A stretch of DNA of 64,000 nt from an uncultured bacterium. Its GTDB lineage: Bacteria; Bacillota_I; Bacilli_A; RFN20; CAG-826. The position numbers and the translations under genes are program-made. A model generated the notes under the pieces. The model ran no database searches. It was not told the origin of the DNA and worked only from the letters and a program-made list of their open reading frames with translations. Positions 16,365 to 26,312 of the stretch are shown one piece after another; position 1 is the stretch's first letter, and every line of letters starts with the position of its first letter. The stretch spans positions 532,106 to 596,105 of the forward strand of contig CASDWE010000002.1 in assembly GCA_949284685.1 (NCBI GenBank), written 5' to 3'.

Positions 16365-17666
16365 TTAAACGATTGACATTATATTGCCCAATGTTGTGCT
16401 TTCAATAGGTCCTTTTATTACTTTAAGTCCGGTTATTTCTTCGATTAAATTATTTAAAAGTTCATTTTTAACGCCGCCACCAAAAACGGTGATTGTTTGA
16501 TATTTTTTCTTTGTTATTTTTTCTAAATCTAAGATAGTTTTATTGTATAAAAGGGCTAGCGAATGGAAAACACTGAAGTATAGTTCGCCATCATTGTCTG
16601 GTTCTTGATATCCGCTAGCTAATAATAATTTAATTATTTTTTGTTTTAAATTTTTCGGCGAATGAAGTGTTTGATCATTAACATTAAATGTTCCATCATA
16701 ATGTCTATTCGCTTCAGCCAATAAAACAGCTTCCTTAATATCAATATGTTTTGTGTTTTCTTTAATTAATTCATTTATGAGCCACATTCCCGTAATATTT
16801 TTTAAGAAACGTATTGTATTCTTTATGCCCAATTCATTTGATAATCCATCTTTGTATGCGCTTTCGTTTATAATTGGATGTATTAAATTCACACCGATTA
16901 AACTCCAAGTGCCGGAAGACAAAAGTATCGAATCATCTTTAGCGTTAGAACCAAAAAACGACGAAGCAGTGTCGTGCTGAAGCGAAGCATAAACTTGTGC
17001 TTGATATCCAACTGTCTTTGCGATTGCATCCTTAAATTTACCAATCAAGGTGCCGCTTGCTATAGGCTTAACTAAAAAGTCTCTTTTAACGTTGAGCATA
17101 TTCATTATTTTATCAACTGGTCTTTTTGTTCTTGTGTCAATAATGCCAGTGGTGGACAGACTAGAATACTCGTTATTCAAAACGCCGGTTAATAAATATG
17201 TTAAATATGATGATAACATTAGAAAATGTTTCGCGTTTTTTAATCTACCAGTTCTTTTATCATCTAGTAGTTGATAAATGGTGTTATATCCTAATGGTTG
17301 TACACCTGTTAGGAAAAACATCTCCTCATTGCTATTTAATGATTGCATGACTCGATATCCGCGATCATCGCGATATGAATAAACCGGATAGATTGGTTTT
17401 AAATCAGCATCTAGCAAAACATAGTCTACACCAAAAGTATCAATGCCAATGCGCGAAGGAATTTTCTTTAGCTCTTTGGCTACTTGAAGGCCTTTTAAAA
17501 CATTTTCAAATAAATCATCGATATCCCAATAAAAATGGTCGTTTTCTTTGATGATTTTTGTTTGAAATCGATATATTTCTTCGATAATTAATTCGTTGTT
17601 TAAATAATAACCGATTATGTGTCTTCCCGATGTAGCGCCTATATCAATCGCCAAATAATACGTCAT
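16365..17666 (-). CDS. rhaB: L-rhamnulokinase
   Basis: Phosphorylates L-rhamnulose at O1 with ATP, the second step of L-rhamnose breakdown. It is a FGGY-family sugar kinase of 433 residues: N-terminal 'YLAIDIGATSGRHIIGYY' (phosphate loop of the actin-like ATPase fold), 'RIGIDTFGVDYVLLDADLKP' (specific to rhamnulokinases), 'SSGTWSLIGVN' and the C-terminal 'ITVFGGGVKNELLNNLI' adenosine motif. It is the last gene of the leftward rhaA-rhaD-rhaB operon and overlaps rhaD by four bases (ATGA). Confidence 0.95.
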   Translation of the reverse strand: MTYYLAIDIGATSGRHIIGYYLNNELIIEEIYRFQTKIIKENDHFYWDIDDLFENVLKGLQVAKELKKIPSRIGIDTFGVDYVLLDADLKPIYPVYSYRDDRGYRVMQSLNSNEEMFFLTGVQPLGYNTIYQLLDDKRTGRLKNAKHFLMLSSYLTYLLTGVLNNEYSSLSTTGIIDTRTKRPVDKIMNMLNVKRDFLVKPIASGTLIGKFKDAIAKTVGYQAQVYASLQHDTASSFFGSNAKDDSILLSSGTWSLIGVNLIHPIINESAYKDGLSNELGIKNTIRFLKNITGMWLINELIKENTKHIDIKEAVLLAEANRHYDGTFNVNDQTLHSPKNLKQKIIKLLLASGYQEPDNDGELYFSVFHSLALLYNKTILDLEKITKKKYQTITVFGGGVKNELLNNLIEEITGLKVIKGPIESTTLGNIMSIV

Positions 17667-18487
17667 TTCAAATATCCTTTAACAGGAGTAACATTAAATC
17701 TTTTTGCGACATCTTTGATGCCTTGATCAGTTATATCGTTAATAATTTCTAGATGATTATGTGTTAGTAAAAATATCTGCGCTGATTTTTCAATGGTTTC
17801 AATTAGTCCAAAGGCATCATCAAGATTATTTTCACAACCATAAATGCCATGTAGCGGCCATATTACGCATCTTGTTTTTTTCATTTTTTCTGCTGTTTCT
17901 TCACCGATTTTTTGCGTTCCACATACTTGCCAAGGAATTAATCCGACACCATCAGGATAAACAATTACACTTTCGGTCATTGTTCGCCACAAATCGACCG
18001 TCAAAGATTTTTCATCTAATTCGTGCACGTGCGTTAGCGCTAAAATGTAAAGAGGATGCGTATGCATGACAACGTGGTGGTTAGGATCGATTTTTAATCT
18101 CGTTGAATGACATAATAAATGTGCGTAAATTTCGCTCGTAAATGTTCCATTATTTTCAAAGCCCCATATTACTTCTGCTTTCGTACCATCTTGAGATATT
18201 CGCATTACTCCGATGTTTGTCTTTGGATCATTTTTAACATTTCGAAAATATTTTGTTGTGCCGGTAATAACGAAAACCAAGCCTCTAATATTTTCGTTTG
18301 CAATTAAGGGAAGGGGAATGGTTCTTTTTGTTTTGGCTTTACCAAACACTCGTTTAACTTCTTCCTCATCCATTAAAACAGAAATATTTCCGCCATTTTT
18401 TTCGTCCCAGCCTAGACGATACATGTTGTCGATGATTTCGATAAACTTTTTTATTGTTTCACTTTTATTGATAATGCTGGCTTTCAT
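17663..18487 (-). CDS. rhaD: L-rhamnulose-1-phosphate aldolase
   Basis: Class II, zinc-dependent aldolase that cleaves rhamnulose-1-phosphate to dihydroxyacetone phosphate and L-lactaldehyde. At 274 residues it matches E. coli RhaD. Zinc ligands are seen in 'VVMHTHPLYILALTHV' (HTH) and the later 'CVIWPLHGIYG' histidine. The acid/base Glu is expected in the 'YAHLLCHSTRLKIDPNHHVV' neighbourhood or in the N-terminal 'GWDEKNGGNISV' loop. It lies two bases after rhaA, so the operon is tightly packed. Confidence 0.95.
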   Translation of the reverse strand: MKASIINKSETIKKFIEIIDNMYRLGWDEKNGGNISVLMDEEEVKRVFGKAKTKRTIPLPLIANENIRGLVFVITGTTKYFRNVKNDPKTNIGVMRISQDGTKAEVIWGFENNGTFTSEIYAHLLCHSTRLKIDPNHHVVMHTHPLYILALTHVHELDEKSLTVDLWRTMTESVIVYPDGVGLIPWQVCGTQKIGEETAEKMKKTRCVIWPLHGIYGCENNLDDAFGLIETIEKSAQIFLLTHNHLEIINDITDQGIKDVAKRFNVTPVKGYLK

Positions 18488-18489
18488 TT

Positions 18490-19749
18490 TTATTTCCTCA
18501 GCGATTGAACATCTTTTTCGTACTTTTTAAGGGCGGCTAATGCCTCTTTGCCACCGGGAATGTTGTGACTTTCTAAAAGATAATTCCAAACATCGTTATA
18601 TGGTAAGTTATTACTTTCTTCAATGTAGAATAATCTAGAAGAATAGTCGCGTTCTAATTCCATTTTTTGCATTAATTCGGTCGGTTCTAACAAGGCGTAT
18701 AAAAGAGCTTTTGCCGTTGCTCGTAAACCGATTGTCCACTCGAAAACACGGTTTATTGAAGCGTCGAAGAAATCTAGGCCGATTGCCACTTTATCGAGCA
18801 AATCCGCTCGTTTTAGCTCTAACATTAAATTATTTAAACTATCGTTTTCAATAACAGTATGATCTGAATCCCAGTGCAAACTTCTAGAAACATGGAGCAT
18901 AACGTTTTTTACAAACGGTTCGATTGCTGTAATTTTATCGGATACATCTTCGCCTTCTCGAAAATGACCCGCATCAATCGTTACACCTAAATTATGACTA
19001 GCAGCATATCCAATATAAAATTCATGACTACCACAAACGAAATATTCTGAACCAATTCCAAAATACTTGCCTTCTAATACATCAACTGCATATTTTTCTT
19101 CTTCTTTTGTATATGGAACGCCGTAAATTTCGTCTAGACCATCGATTAATCGTTTTCGAAATTCTTTACGATTGACCGTAATGTCTTTTAAGCCATCAGG
19201 AATCCAAAAGTTGTTATAGCAAGGCTGGCCTAATGCCTTACCGATTTCTACCGCGCATCTTCGGGTTGATTTTCCAACTTCAATCCAATATTCTCGCACC
19301 TTTTTATTTGGAGAGCATATTGAAAGACCATCATCCATCATTTTCGAGGAAAAGAAAGTGCCATTTAAATCTAAGCCAATGCCTATTTTTTTCGCCCAAG
19401 TAATCCATTTTGAAAAATCTTGACCAGTGAGCTTACTCCTTTCGGTTTGGAATTCGGCATAGATTGAATGGAGTTGAACTTTATGTTTAAGCGGTGATAA
19501 GGAAAAAGCCATCTCGATATCTTTTCTAAGCTCATCGCCGTTTCTGGCCGCATAAGGATAATTGCCAACAACGGTATTTTCGTTTTTGACTCCTTCGACA
19601 TTTTCGAAGCCTTTAATGTCGTCACCCGCCCAACATTGTAAAGAAATGGGAATATTCTTAAATTTAGCGATTGCCAAATCGACATCGACTCCGTAAGATG
19701 CATAAATTTTTTTTGCTTCGTTAAAACGATTAATTGTCTCTTGCTTCAT
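18490..19749 (-). CDS. rhaA: L-rhamnose isomerase
   Basis: Converts L-rhamnose to L-rhamnulose; a metal-dependent TIM-barrel isomerase of 419 residues. 'ISLQCWAGDDIKGFENVEG' and 'GNYPYAARNGDELRKDIEMA' near the N-terminus are RhaA signatures. 'IGIGLDLNGTFFSS', 'TIDAGHFREGEDVSD' and 'LHVSRSLHWDSDH' hold the metal-binding and catalytic residues. AGGAGG precedes the ATG. First gene of the leftward rha operon. No rhamnose mutarotase gene is present in the window. Confidence 0.96.
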   Translation of the reverse strand: MKQETINRFNEAKKIYASYGVDVDLAIAKFKNIPISLQCWAGDDIKGFENVEGVKNENTVVGNYPYAARNGDELRKDIEMAFSLSPLKHKVQLHSIYAEFQTERSKLTGQDFSKWITWAKKIGIGLDLNGTFFSSKMMDDGLSICSPNKKVREYWIEVGKSTRRCAVEIGKALGQPCYNNFWIPDGLKDITVNRKEFRKRLIDGLDEIYGVPYTKEEEKYAVDVLEGKYFGIGSEYFVCGSHEFYIGYAASHNLGVTIDAGHFREGEDVSDKITAIEPFVKNVMLHVSRSLHWDSDHTVIENDSLNNLMLELKRADLLDKVAIGLDFFDASINRVFEWTIGLRATAKALLYALLEPTELMQKMELERDYSSRLFYIEESNNLPYNDVWNYLLESHNIPGGKEALAALKKYEKDVQSLRK

Positions 19750-19775
19750 AAGAGCCTCCTATGATTTATACCTTT

Positions 19776-19824
19776 ATATTATTTAATAAATTAATAATAC
19801 GCAAATCATATTTTTCGCATTATT
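19776..19824 (-). promoter_or_regulatory. rhaA promoter with overlapping imperfect inverted repeat (operator candidate)
   Basis: On the minus strand TTGCGT (19799-19804) and TAATAT (19776-19781) are 17 bases apart. An imperfect inverted repeat, AATAATACGCAAA (19793-19805) against TTTCGCATTATT (19813-19824), covers the -35 box. A DeoR-type regulator is encoded divergently 57 bases away, so this is the natural operator. Confidence 0.55.
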
Positions 19825-19880
19825 ATTTATTGCAAATTAATCAAAATCAATCAATAATTAAAGCAGGTGGAATAAAAAAT

Positions 19881-20639
19881 ATGCTTATCAATGAAAGACA
19901 ACAAGAAATATTAAATTTAATCAAAACATATAATACGATTAGCGTTGAAGAAATATGCAAAAAAATATATGCTTCGCCGGCGACAGTAAGGCGCGATTTA
20001 ACAGACTTAGAATTACATGGTTTAATTCGCCGAGTTTGGGGTGGCGCTTCTATCATGGACGCCTCTTCTGGTGAAATATCATCGTTCATTCGCCAACAAA
20101 CAAATGTGCAAGAAAAGAAGCGAATGGCTCACGCTTGCATCGAATTTTTAAAAAACGATAGTTCATATTTTTTTGATTCTTCTTCTACCGTTAGCCATAT
20201 CATCCCATTTTTAAAGAAAATTAGTGGTGGAATTGCCATAACCAATGGGTTATGTTCGGCTAATGCTCTCTCGAATATATCGACGATTAAGTCATTTATG
20301 ATTGGTGGGGAAATCCAAACTCAAACAGGCGCATCAATCGGTGGTAATGCCGTCGAACAATTGGCCAATTTTTATTGTGACGTCTGTTTCTTTTCTTGCC
20401 ACGGCTTTTCCCTTACTGGACCTAATGAAGGCACCATTGACCAACAAAAAGCTAAGGCGATGATGATAAGAAACTCAAAGTTAAAGATATGTCTAGTCGA
20501 TCATACGAAATTTAAGAAGCAATTTTTTATACAAACTTGTAGCATTTCTGATATCGATGTTTTAATAACTGATAAAATGCCTGAAGATGAATATCTTGAT
20601 GTTATTAACAAAAACAATGTTCGCTTAATTGTTGTTTAA
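19881..20639 (+). CDS. DeoR-family transcriptional regulator of the rha locus
   Basis: A 252-residue sugar-phosphate-responsive repressor. The N-terminal winged helix 'MLINERQQEILNLIKTYNTI' plus 'SPATVRRDLTDLELHGLIRR' is the DeoR HTH. The rest is the isomerase-like effector domain, with 'GGIAITNGL', 'GGEIQTQTGASIGGNAVEQL' and 'KLKICLVDHTKF'. The start is taken at 19881 because AGGTGG at 19865-19870 fits it and the family begins with this motif; the frame extends 40 codons upstream without family similarity. Divergent to rhaA and in line with the transporter genes. Confidence 0.9.
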   Translation: MLINERQQEILNLIKTYNTISVEEICKKIYASPATVRRDLTDLELHGLIRRVWGGASIMDASSGEISSFIRQQTNVQEKKRMAHACIEFLKNDSSYFFDSSSTVSHIIPFLKKISGGIAITNGLCSANALSNISTIKSFMIGGEIQTQTGASIGGNAVEQLANFYCDVCFFSCHGFSLTGPNEGTIDQQKAKAMMIRNSKLKICLVDHTKFKKQFFIQTCSISDIDVLITDKMPEDEYLDVINKNNVRLIVV

Positions 20640-20695
20640 GTATAAATTGATAAATAAGCAAAAATAATCAATATTAGTCAAACTCGATAATTTAG

Positions 20696-20725
20696 TTGAT
20701 ATGAAACTTTTGTTTATTTTATAAT
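20696..20725 (+). promoter_or_regulatory. Promoter of the transporter/exported-protein series
   Basis: TTGATA (20696-20701) and TATAAT (20720-20725) with an 18-base spacer. The predicted start lies about 40 bases before the ATPase ATG. Nothing like a terminator is obvious in the following 16 kb, so the series may be one long transcript. Confidence 0.65.
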
Positions 20726-20770
20726 GGCATTGAAGGAAACAATACGCGAGTTAATTTATAAGGATTTATT

Positions 20771-22639
20771 ATGGCGAATTTATCTTTAAAACATGTTTAT
20801 AAGGTCTATCAAGATGGAACTATGGCCGTCAGCAATTTTGACCTAGAAATTGAAGAAGGCGAATTTGTGATATTAGTCGGTCCATCAGGTTGTGGAAAAT
20901 CGACGACTTTAAGAATGATTGCTGGCTTAGAAGATATTACTGCCGGCGATTTATATGTTGCTGGTAAATATGCGAATTTAATGGAGCCAAAAGATAGAAA
21001 CATGGCGATGGTTTTTCAAAACTACGCTTTATATCCTCATATGAATGTTTATGAGAATATGGCTTTTGGCCTGCGTATTAAACATCTTGATAAGACCAGC
21101 ATCGACAACCGTGTTAAAAACGCTGCTGCAATACTTGGGTTAACTTCGCAATTAGAGAAAAAACCGAAAGATATGTCAGGCGGGCAACGACAAAGAGTCG
21201 CTTTAGGAAGAGCCATTGTGCGTAATCCGTCCGTTTTCTTGCTCGACGAGCCGCTTTCAAATTTAGATGCGAAATTGCGCGCATCGATGCGCACCGAAAT
21301 AAAAAGATTGCATAATACGTTAAAGATAACCTTCATCTACGTGACTCATGATCAAATTGAAGCGATGACAATGGGCACAAAAATTGTGGTCATGAATAAA
21401 GGCGTGATTCAACAGGTCGATTCTCCAATGAATCTATATGATTATCCGTGCAACATGTTCGTAGCAGGCTTTATCGGCACGCCACAAATGAACTTTTTCG
21501 ACGCAACAATTTTTGTTGATAAGACAACTTTGAAATTGCGTTTAGGCGACAATTTGTTATCATGTCCGCTTGCTTTATTTAGAAAATTAGACTTGCTAGA
21601 GGTTTTCCAAAATCCAAATGTTAAATTAGGAGTTCGCCCCGAGCACATGAGGTTGGCTGATGAAAACGTTCCTAACGATCAATGTTTACTCGTCAATGTT
21701 AATTTGGTGGAGGCTTTAGGAAACGAAACGGTGGTTGAAGGAACCATCAAAGGTAGTGAACATCGAATTTCGATTAAAATTAATCGTAATGATTTGATTA
21801 AAGAAGGCAGCGAAATAAAAATATCGATTGATTTTTCAAAGATACATATCTTTTCAAAAGAAACGACAAACTCTATTTGTCCGCGCATTCCAACGCATAA
21901 TTATATGAAATTTAGTAATAATTTATTTGGCAAGAAATTTATTTTTCCAAAAAAATTATTCGATGCGCTTTCTGAATATAAAGATTTATATATTGAATTT
22001 CCTATTGACGCCGTGATAAAGGGTGACGATTATTGCGCTAGCGTTTTATCATGTGAATTAACCAACCAAGGTTTTTATTTACTAGAATTGCAATTAAAAG
22101 GTGGCCAAATTTTATTTGCCGTCAGTGAAGAAAGCATAAGTGCTGGCGATTATCATTTTTCAATCAAACAAGAGAATATATCATTTTATAATCATGTAGA
22201 TAAAGTTCTATCATCAATGCCTCGATTTAACCATGTAAGAGGAAAATTGGTTCCTAACAAGCGACCGGTATTAACTGGCAAAAAAATGAAAAAAAGAAAA
22301 GTCTTTGACTATTCAATTTTGGGCGTTTGCATTCGGCCAAATGATGAAAGTGTGAATAAAATTTATGCTTTGTTAGGCAAAAAATTTCATTTGCACGATA
22401 TTGATTTTTCCTTTTCGCCAGACGACGTATCTATAGCTGAAGAAGGAATAAAGGCAACCTTGCAAAATATTATCAAGTATAGTGACGATTCTATTTTTGG
22501 AGTGTTTAAACATGATGATGTAGACATTGTTGTTAAATTAGAATCTGATTCTTTAAATATAGGCCAAGAAACACATTTAGCTATCAACGCTGAGAAGATT
22601 AAAGTAAGAGATATAAATTTTGATGTAATCATCATTTAA
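20771..22639 (+). CDS. MsmX/UgpC-type sugar ABC importer ATPase with extended C-terminus
   Basis: ATPase that energises the adjacent oligosaccharide importer. Residues 1-235 form the nucleotide-binding domain: Walker A 'GPSGCGKST', Q-loop 'VFQNYAL', signature 'MSGGQRQRVALGRA', Walker B 'VFLLDEPLSNLDAKLR', switch 'VTHDQIEAMT'. The usual OB/TOBE domain runs to about 372. Typical MsmX ends near residue 365. This protein continues to 622 with a second beta-rich unit (about 375-480), a short basic linker, and a third (about 515-622). The same two extra units occur in the ATPase at 44516-47062, so they are real and shared. Confidence 0.93.
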   Translation: MANLSLKHVYKVYQDGTMAVSNFDLEIEEGEFVILVGPSGCGKSTTLRMIAGLEDITAGDLYVAGKYANLMEPKDRNMAMVFQNYALYPHMNVYENMAFGLRIKHLDKTSIDNRVKNAAAILGLTSQLEKKPKDMSGGQRQRVALGRAIVRNPSVFLLDEPLSNLDAKLRASMRTEIKRLHNTLKITFIYVTHDQIEAMTMGTKIVVMNKGVIQQVDSPMNLYDYPCNMFVAGFIGTPQMNFFDATIFVDKTTLKLRLGDNLLSCPLALFRKLDLLEVFQNPNVKLGVRPEHMRLADENVPNDQCLLVNVNLVEALGNETVVEGTIKGSEHRISIKINRNDLIKEGSEIKISIDFSKIHIFSKETTNSICPRIPTHNYMKFSNNLFGKKFIFPKKLFDALSEYKDLYIEFPIDAVIKGDDYCASVLSCELTNQGFYLLELQLKGGQILFAVSEESISAGDYHFSIKQENISFYNHVDKVLSSMPRFNHVRGKLVPNKRPVLTGKKMKKRKVFDYSILGVCIRPNDESVNKIYALLGKKFHLHDIDFSFSPDDVSIAEEGIKATLQNIIKYSDDSIFGVFKHDDVDIVVKLESDSLNIGQETHLAINAEKIKVRDINFDVIII

Positions 22640-22648
22640 AATTGCGCT

Positions 22649-23626
22649 ATGTTGAAACTAAAATACGACAAATTAATTGAAACCGATATTGGAACAAGGG
22701 TAGGTGGAACCAAAAAGAAGATTTGGAATAAGACCGCCGTCCAACTTTTTTTAATGGTTATTCCTGGCTTAATTTTTGTGGCAATATTTTGCTATTTGCC
22801 GATGTTTGGTATCATTTTGGCTTTTAAAGATGGTGACGGTCAATTAAACGTTTTAGAAGCCATGATGAATACAGAATGGGTTGGTTTTGATAATTTTATT
22901 GCTTTTTTTAATGATCCGGATTTCGGTAATGTCATGATTAACACATTAGGGTTAAATTCCTTGATGTTATTAATTAATTTCCCGGCTCCGATTATTTTTG
23001 CTATTTTGTTGAGCGAATTGCCGTTTAAAAGAATTCGAAAAGCCATTCAAACCGTCACATATTTTCCTTATTTTTTATCATGGATCACTTATGGTGGTAT
23101 TGTCTTAGCTTTAATAAATTCTGACGGAATAATTAATTCTATTTTAATGTCTTGTAATATTATACAAAGCCCATTAGATATTGCCGGTTCCCCAGAATGG
23201 TTTTGGCCATTAATTATAATTACTTCCTTATTAAAAGGCTTAGGCTGGGGATCGATTATTTATATTGCTGCAATCGCCGGTATCGATCCTCAATTATACG
23301 AAGCAGCGAGGATGGATGGCGCCAATCGATGGTATCGCATAACAAAGATAACGATTCCGATGATTTCGCCGACGATTGTTTTGTTTTTGATTTTATCTAT
23401 CTCGGGAATTTTAAATAACGGATTTGACCAAATTTGGGTTTTTAGAAATCTAACTAATTTAGCGCGCAGTGAAGTGCTAGATACATTCATTTATCAATAT
23501 GGCGTTGTCTTACAAAATTATTCTTTTACAACGGCCGTTGGCTTATTTAAATCGGTCATTTCGATTACATTGCTTACTATTGGCAATTTAGTTGCCAAAC
23601 GAATAACTGGGAAGGGGATTATTTAA
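22649..23626 (+). CDS. ABC importer permease, LplB/YtcP-like
   Basis: A 325-residue binding-protein-dependent permease with about six membrane helices. It contains the EAA loop 'YEAARMDGANRWYRITKITI', which contacts the ATPase, and the family segment 'GWGSIIYIAAIAGIDPQLYE'. This subfamily (LplB) typically imports complex oligosaccharides such as rhamnogalacturonan fragments. Nine bases after the ATPase and one base before the partner permease. Confidence 0.93.
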   Translation: MLKLKYDKLIETDIGTRVGGTKKKIWNKTAVQLFLMVIPGLIFVAIFCYLPMFGIILAFKDGDGQLNVLEAMMNTEWVGFDNFIAFFNDPDFGNVMINTLGLNSLMLLINFPAPIIFAILLSELPFKRIRKAIQTVTYFPYFLSWITYGGIVLALINSDGIINSILMSCNIIQSPLDIAGSPEWFWPLIIITSLLKGLGWGSIIYIAAIAGIDPQLYEAARMDGANRWYRITKITIPMISPTIVLFLILSISGILNNGFDQIWVFRNLTNLARSEVLDTFIYQYGVVLQNYSFTTAVGLFKSVISITLLTIGNLVAKRITGKGII

Positions 23627-23627
23627 T

Positions 23628-24551
23628 ATGGTCTTAAAAAGAGTGTATAAGAAAAATCAACTTCTTGTCGGCACGACTGGAAAAAAACAAAAGAAGACCG
23701 TTTTTGACTGGATTAATGTTGTCGTGTTAGTGGCTTTTGCTATTATTTGTGCCTACCCGCTTGTCTATGTTTTGGCCGGTTCATTTAATCAAGGCAAAGA
23801 TTATATAAATGGTGGAATTTTCCTTTGGCCAAGAGTTTTTTCAACTGAAAATTATTGGGTTGTTATCAATGATGTACGGCTATGGAAAAGCTATGGTATC
23901 ACTATTGCAAGAACCATTGTAGGCACTTTGACTGGCGTTTTATTTACCGCGATGATTGCCTACGCTATGTCGCGTCCTAATTTAATCGGTAAGAAAATTT
24001 ATTATTATGTTTTTATAATTACAATGTTTTTTTCAGGCGGTCTAATTCCCTTCTTTTGGGTCATTTTAGAAATTGGATTGTTTGACACGTTTTGGGTATA
24101 TATAATTCCGGCGCTTTTTAGCGTCTATAATATGTTGGTTTTTGTTAATTTCTTCAAAACAATTCCCGAAGAAATTCACGAATCGGCAATCATGGATGGA
24201 GCGAGCGAATTTAAAATCTTTTTCCGAATTATTTTGCCATTATCTACACCGGTTATCGCAACCATTGGTCTATGGATAGCCGTTGGCCATTGGAATTCAT
24301 TTTTTGACACGATGATTTATACCTCTAATAACAATCTATGGACGCTTCAATATTATTTGATGAAAGTAATTAAGGAATCATCGTTACCGCCAACAGGTTC
24401 ATCGCTACCGGCAGATTTTTTAGAAAATATTGCTCCTGAAACCGTCTCATTAGCGGCGATTATTGTTTCGGTCGTTCCTATTTTTGCTTTTTATCCATTG
24501 ATATTTAAGTCATTAACAAGCGGAGTAGTTATTGGATCTTTGAAAGGTTAG
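23628..24551 (+). CDS. ABC importer permease, LplC/YtcP-like
   Basis: Second permease, 307 residues, with six predicted helices and the EAA loop 'IHESAIMDGASEFKIFFRII'. The C-terminal end 'FYPLIFKSLTSGVVIGSLKG' is characteristic of LplC/YtcP proteins ('F.KGVMIGSVKG'). It forms a heterodimer with the preceding permease. Confidence 0.93.
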   Translation: MVLKRVYKKNQLLVGTTGKKQKKTVFDWINVVVLVAFAIICAYPLVYVLAGSFNQGKDYINGGIFLWPRVFSTENYWVVINDVRLWKSYGITIARTIVGTLTGVLFTAMIAYAMSRPNLIGKKIYYYVFIITMFFSGGLIPFFWVILEIGLFDTFWVYIIPALFSVYNMLVFVNFFKTIPEEIHESAIMDGASEFKIFFRIILPLSTPVIATIGLWIAVGHWNSFFDTMIYTSNNNLWTLQYYLMKVIKESSLPPTGSSLPADFLENIAPETVSLAAIIVSVVPIFAFYPLIFKSLTSGVVIGSLKG

Positions 24552-24560
24552 GAAAGGAAA

Positions 24561-26312
24561 ATGAATATGAAAAAAATTATCTTATCACTTCTTACTTGTG
24601 GTTTGCTTTTGACTCTCCCCAGTTGTGCGGGTCAAGAGAAAGAAGTTATCTATCCGGATTTTGAATTGACACCTAGTGAAAAAAATTCTTGGGAGTATCT
24701 TTTAGATGAAAATGGTAAGCCAAAAGAAGAAATTACAATCGAATGGTATGTCAATGACTCGACTTTTTCTTGGCCCGGTTATGGTAACGATGTCGTGAGT
24801 AAAGTAATCAAAGAGAAAACTGGCATAACGATTAAATTTGTTACTCCGGTCACTGACGACGGGCAAAAACTTGCCACTTTAATTTCTGGAGATGCGCTTC
24901 CAGATGTCGTTTCGGTCCAATCGTGGTATCAACAATGCAGTCAATTAGCTATGCAAAATTATTTATTTGCAGTCGATGAATTGATGGACCGTTGGGCACC
25001 TAAAATGGAAGCCACTATGGAAGAAGATCTATGGAAATATTTTCAATTAGGAGATGGGCACAATTATGGTTTTCCCAATCTATGTTTTTCTAATAATTAT
25101 TTGACCGGTGAGCAATTATATCCAAATGGTGGCATTTTGGTTAGAGAAGATTGGTATAATGAAGTACTTTTGGCAACAGGCAACGATATGACGACGCCGC
25201 AAGGCTTCATTGATGGATGCCTATATATTAAAAATAAATATAGCGATTCAATCCCATTTCAATTGGATGCCTTTACAAACGAAGGGAACAAATCAATTAC
25301 TTGGCTTGCGCAATATTTTGCTACACCATTTGAAACCGAAGAAGGCGAATATCAAGATTTACGAACCGATGATCATTACATTCAAATGTTGCGCTTTTTA
25401 AACGAATGCAATAAGGCCGGCATTATTCGTAGCAGCAATTTTTCGGACACATATTCTCAGTTAAAAACAAATATTTCTCGGGGTAAAGTTTTTGTTAGCG
25501 CTGGTACCCCACAAGATTATCAAGTCGCTTTTCAAAATTGTTATAATTCAGGCATTAATTATATTCCATTAGTTTTAAGAAATTACGATGGAGATGCGCC
25601 GGTTTTGCAAGATATTTCAGGACAAGGATATTTGTTCTCGATGATTTCTACAAACTGCAAAAGACCAGATATCGTAATCAAATTGTTCGATTATTTGCAT
25701 AGTGAAGAAGGACAACGGCTTGTTTCTTTCGGCATCGAAGGGGAAACGTGGGAATGGACGGATGAAACTAAGACTGAAATCAAGTGGACAGATAGATATA
25801 TTTCCGGAGCGCTTAATTTAAACGAAGAAGATGCCGCTTGGCTACAAGGATATGGCTTAAACGCTATGACATTGATGATGAATATGTCTTATATCTTCAA
25901 ATATCGTCCAAATGAAGGAAGAAAAGAGGAAGTTGTTTATATTGATAATCAAAAAAGACCTCTTACTCCTTATTCATATGATTTTAGACCATCATTTTTG
26001 AAACACGACACGGCCGACGACAACTATTTTTCAATTTCTACCAAAGCTAAAAAAATAGATATTAAATGGGCACAAGCCTTAATTGATATTATTCAAGCCG
26101 ACGATTATTTAAGTGAGTATCAATCATCGATTGATTATGCGAATCGTCAAGGTCTTGATGAAGTTGTCGAATTTTATAAAAAGTCTTACAAGGATACTTT
26201 GGCTGTTCTAGGACTGGAACGTGGATATCCTACTCATCAAGAAGGATATGTCGAGCCAGTTACTGGCCCAAATGGTGATTTTTCTTATTGGATAGGAGCA
26301 ACCCATGAATAA
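24561..26312 (+). CDS. Lipoprotein solute-binding protein, LplA-like
   Basis: A 583-residue extracellular substrate-binding lipoprotein. The signal peptide ends in the lipobox 'LLTLPSCAG', with Cys near residue 22. The mature protein has the large type II binding fold ('TIEWYVNDSTFSWPGYG', 'VVSKVIKEKTGITIKFVTPV', 'ALPDVVSVQSWYQQ') seen in LplA/YtcQ proteins. The long size and aromatic-rich surface suit an oligosaccharide rather than a monosaccharide. The 3' end overlaps the nucleoside hydrolase by eight bases. Confidence 0.9.
   Translation: MNMKKIILSLLTCGLLLTLPSCAGQEKEVIYPDFELTPSEKNSWEYLLDENGKPKEEITIEWYVNDSTFSWPGYGNDVVSKVIKEKTGITIKFVTPVTDDGQKLATLISGDALPDVVSVQSWYQQCSQLAMQNYLFAVDELMDRWAPKMEATMEEDLWKYFQLGDGHNYGFPNLCFSNNYLTGEQLYPNGGILVREDWYNEVLLATGNDMTTPQGFIDGCLYIKNKYSDSIPFQLDAFTNEGNKSITWLAQYFATPFETEEGEYQDLRTDDHYIQMLRFLNECNKAGIIRSSNFSDTYSQLKTNISRGKVFVSAGTPQDYQVAFQNCYNSGINYIPLVLRNYDGDAPVLQDISGQGYLFSMISTNCKRPDIVIKLFDYLHSEEGQRLVSFGIEGETWEWTDETKTEIKWTDRYISGALNLNEEDAAWLQGYGLNAMTLMMNMSYIFKYRPNEGRKEEVVYIDNQKRPLTPYSYDFRPSFLKHDTADDNYFSISTKAKKIDIKWAQALIDIIQADDYLSEYQSSIDYANRQGLDEVVEFYKKSYKDTLAVLGLERGYPTHQEGYVEPVTGPNGDFSYWIGATHE

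Noticed and set aside
17761..18530. Plus-strand frames opposite rhaD (three of 60-105 residues)
   Set aside because: They are antisense shadows of the strongly supported rhaD gene, with no domain signal or start site.
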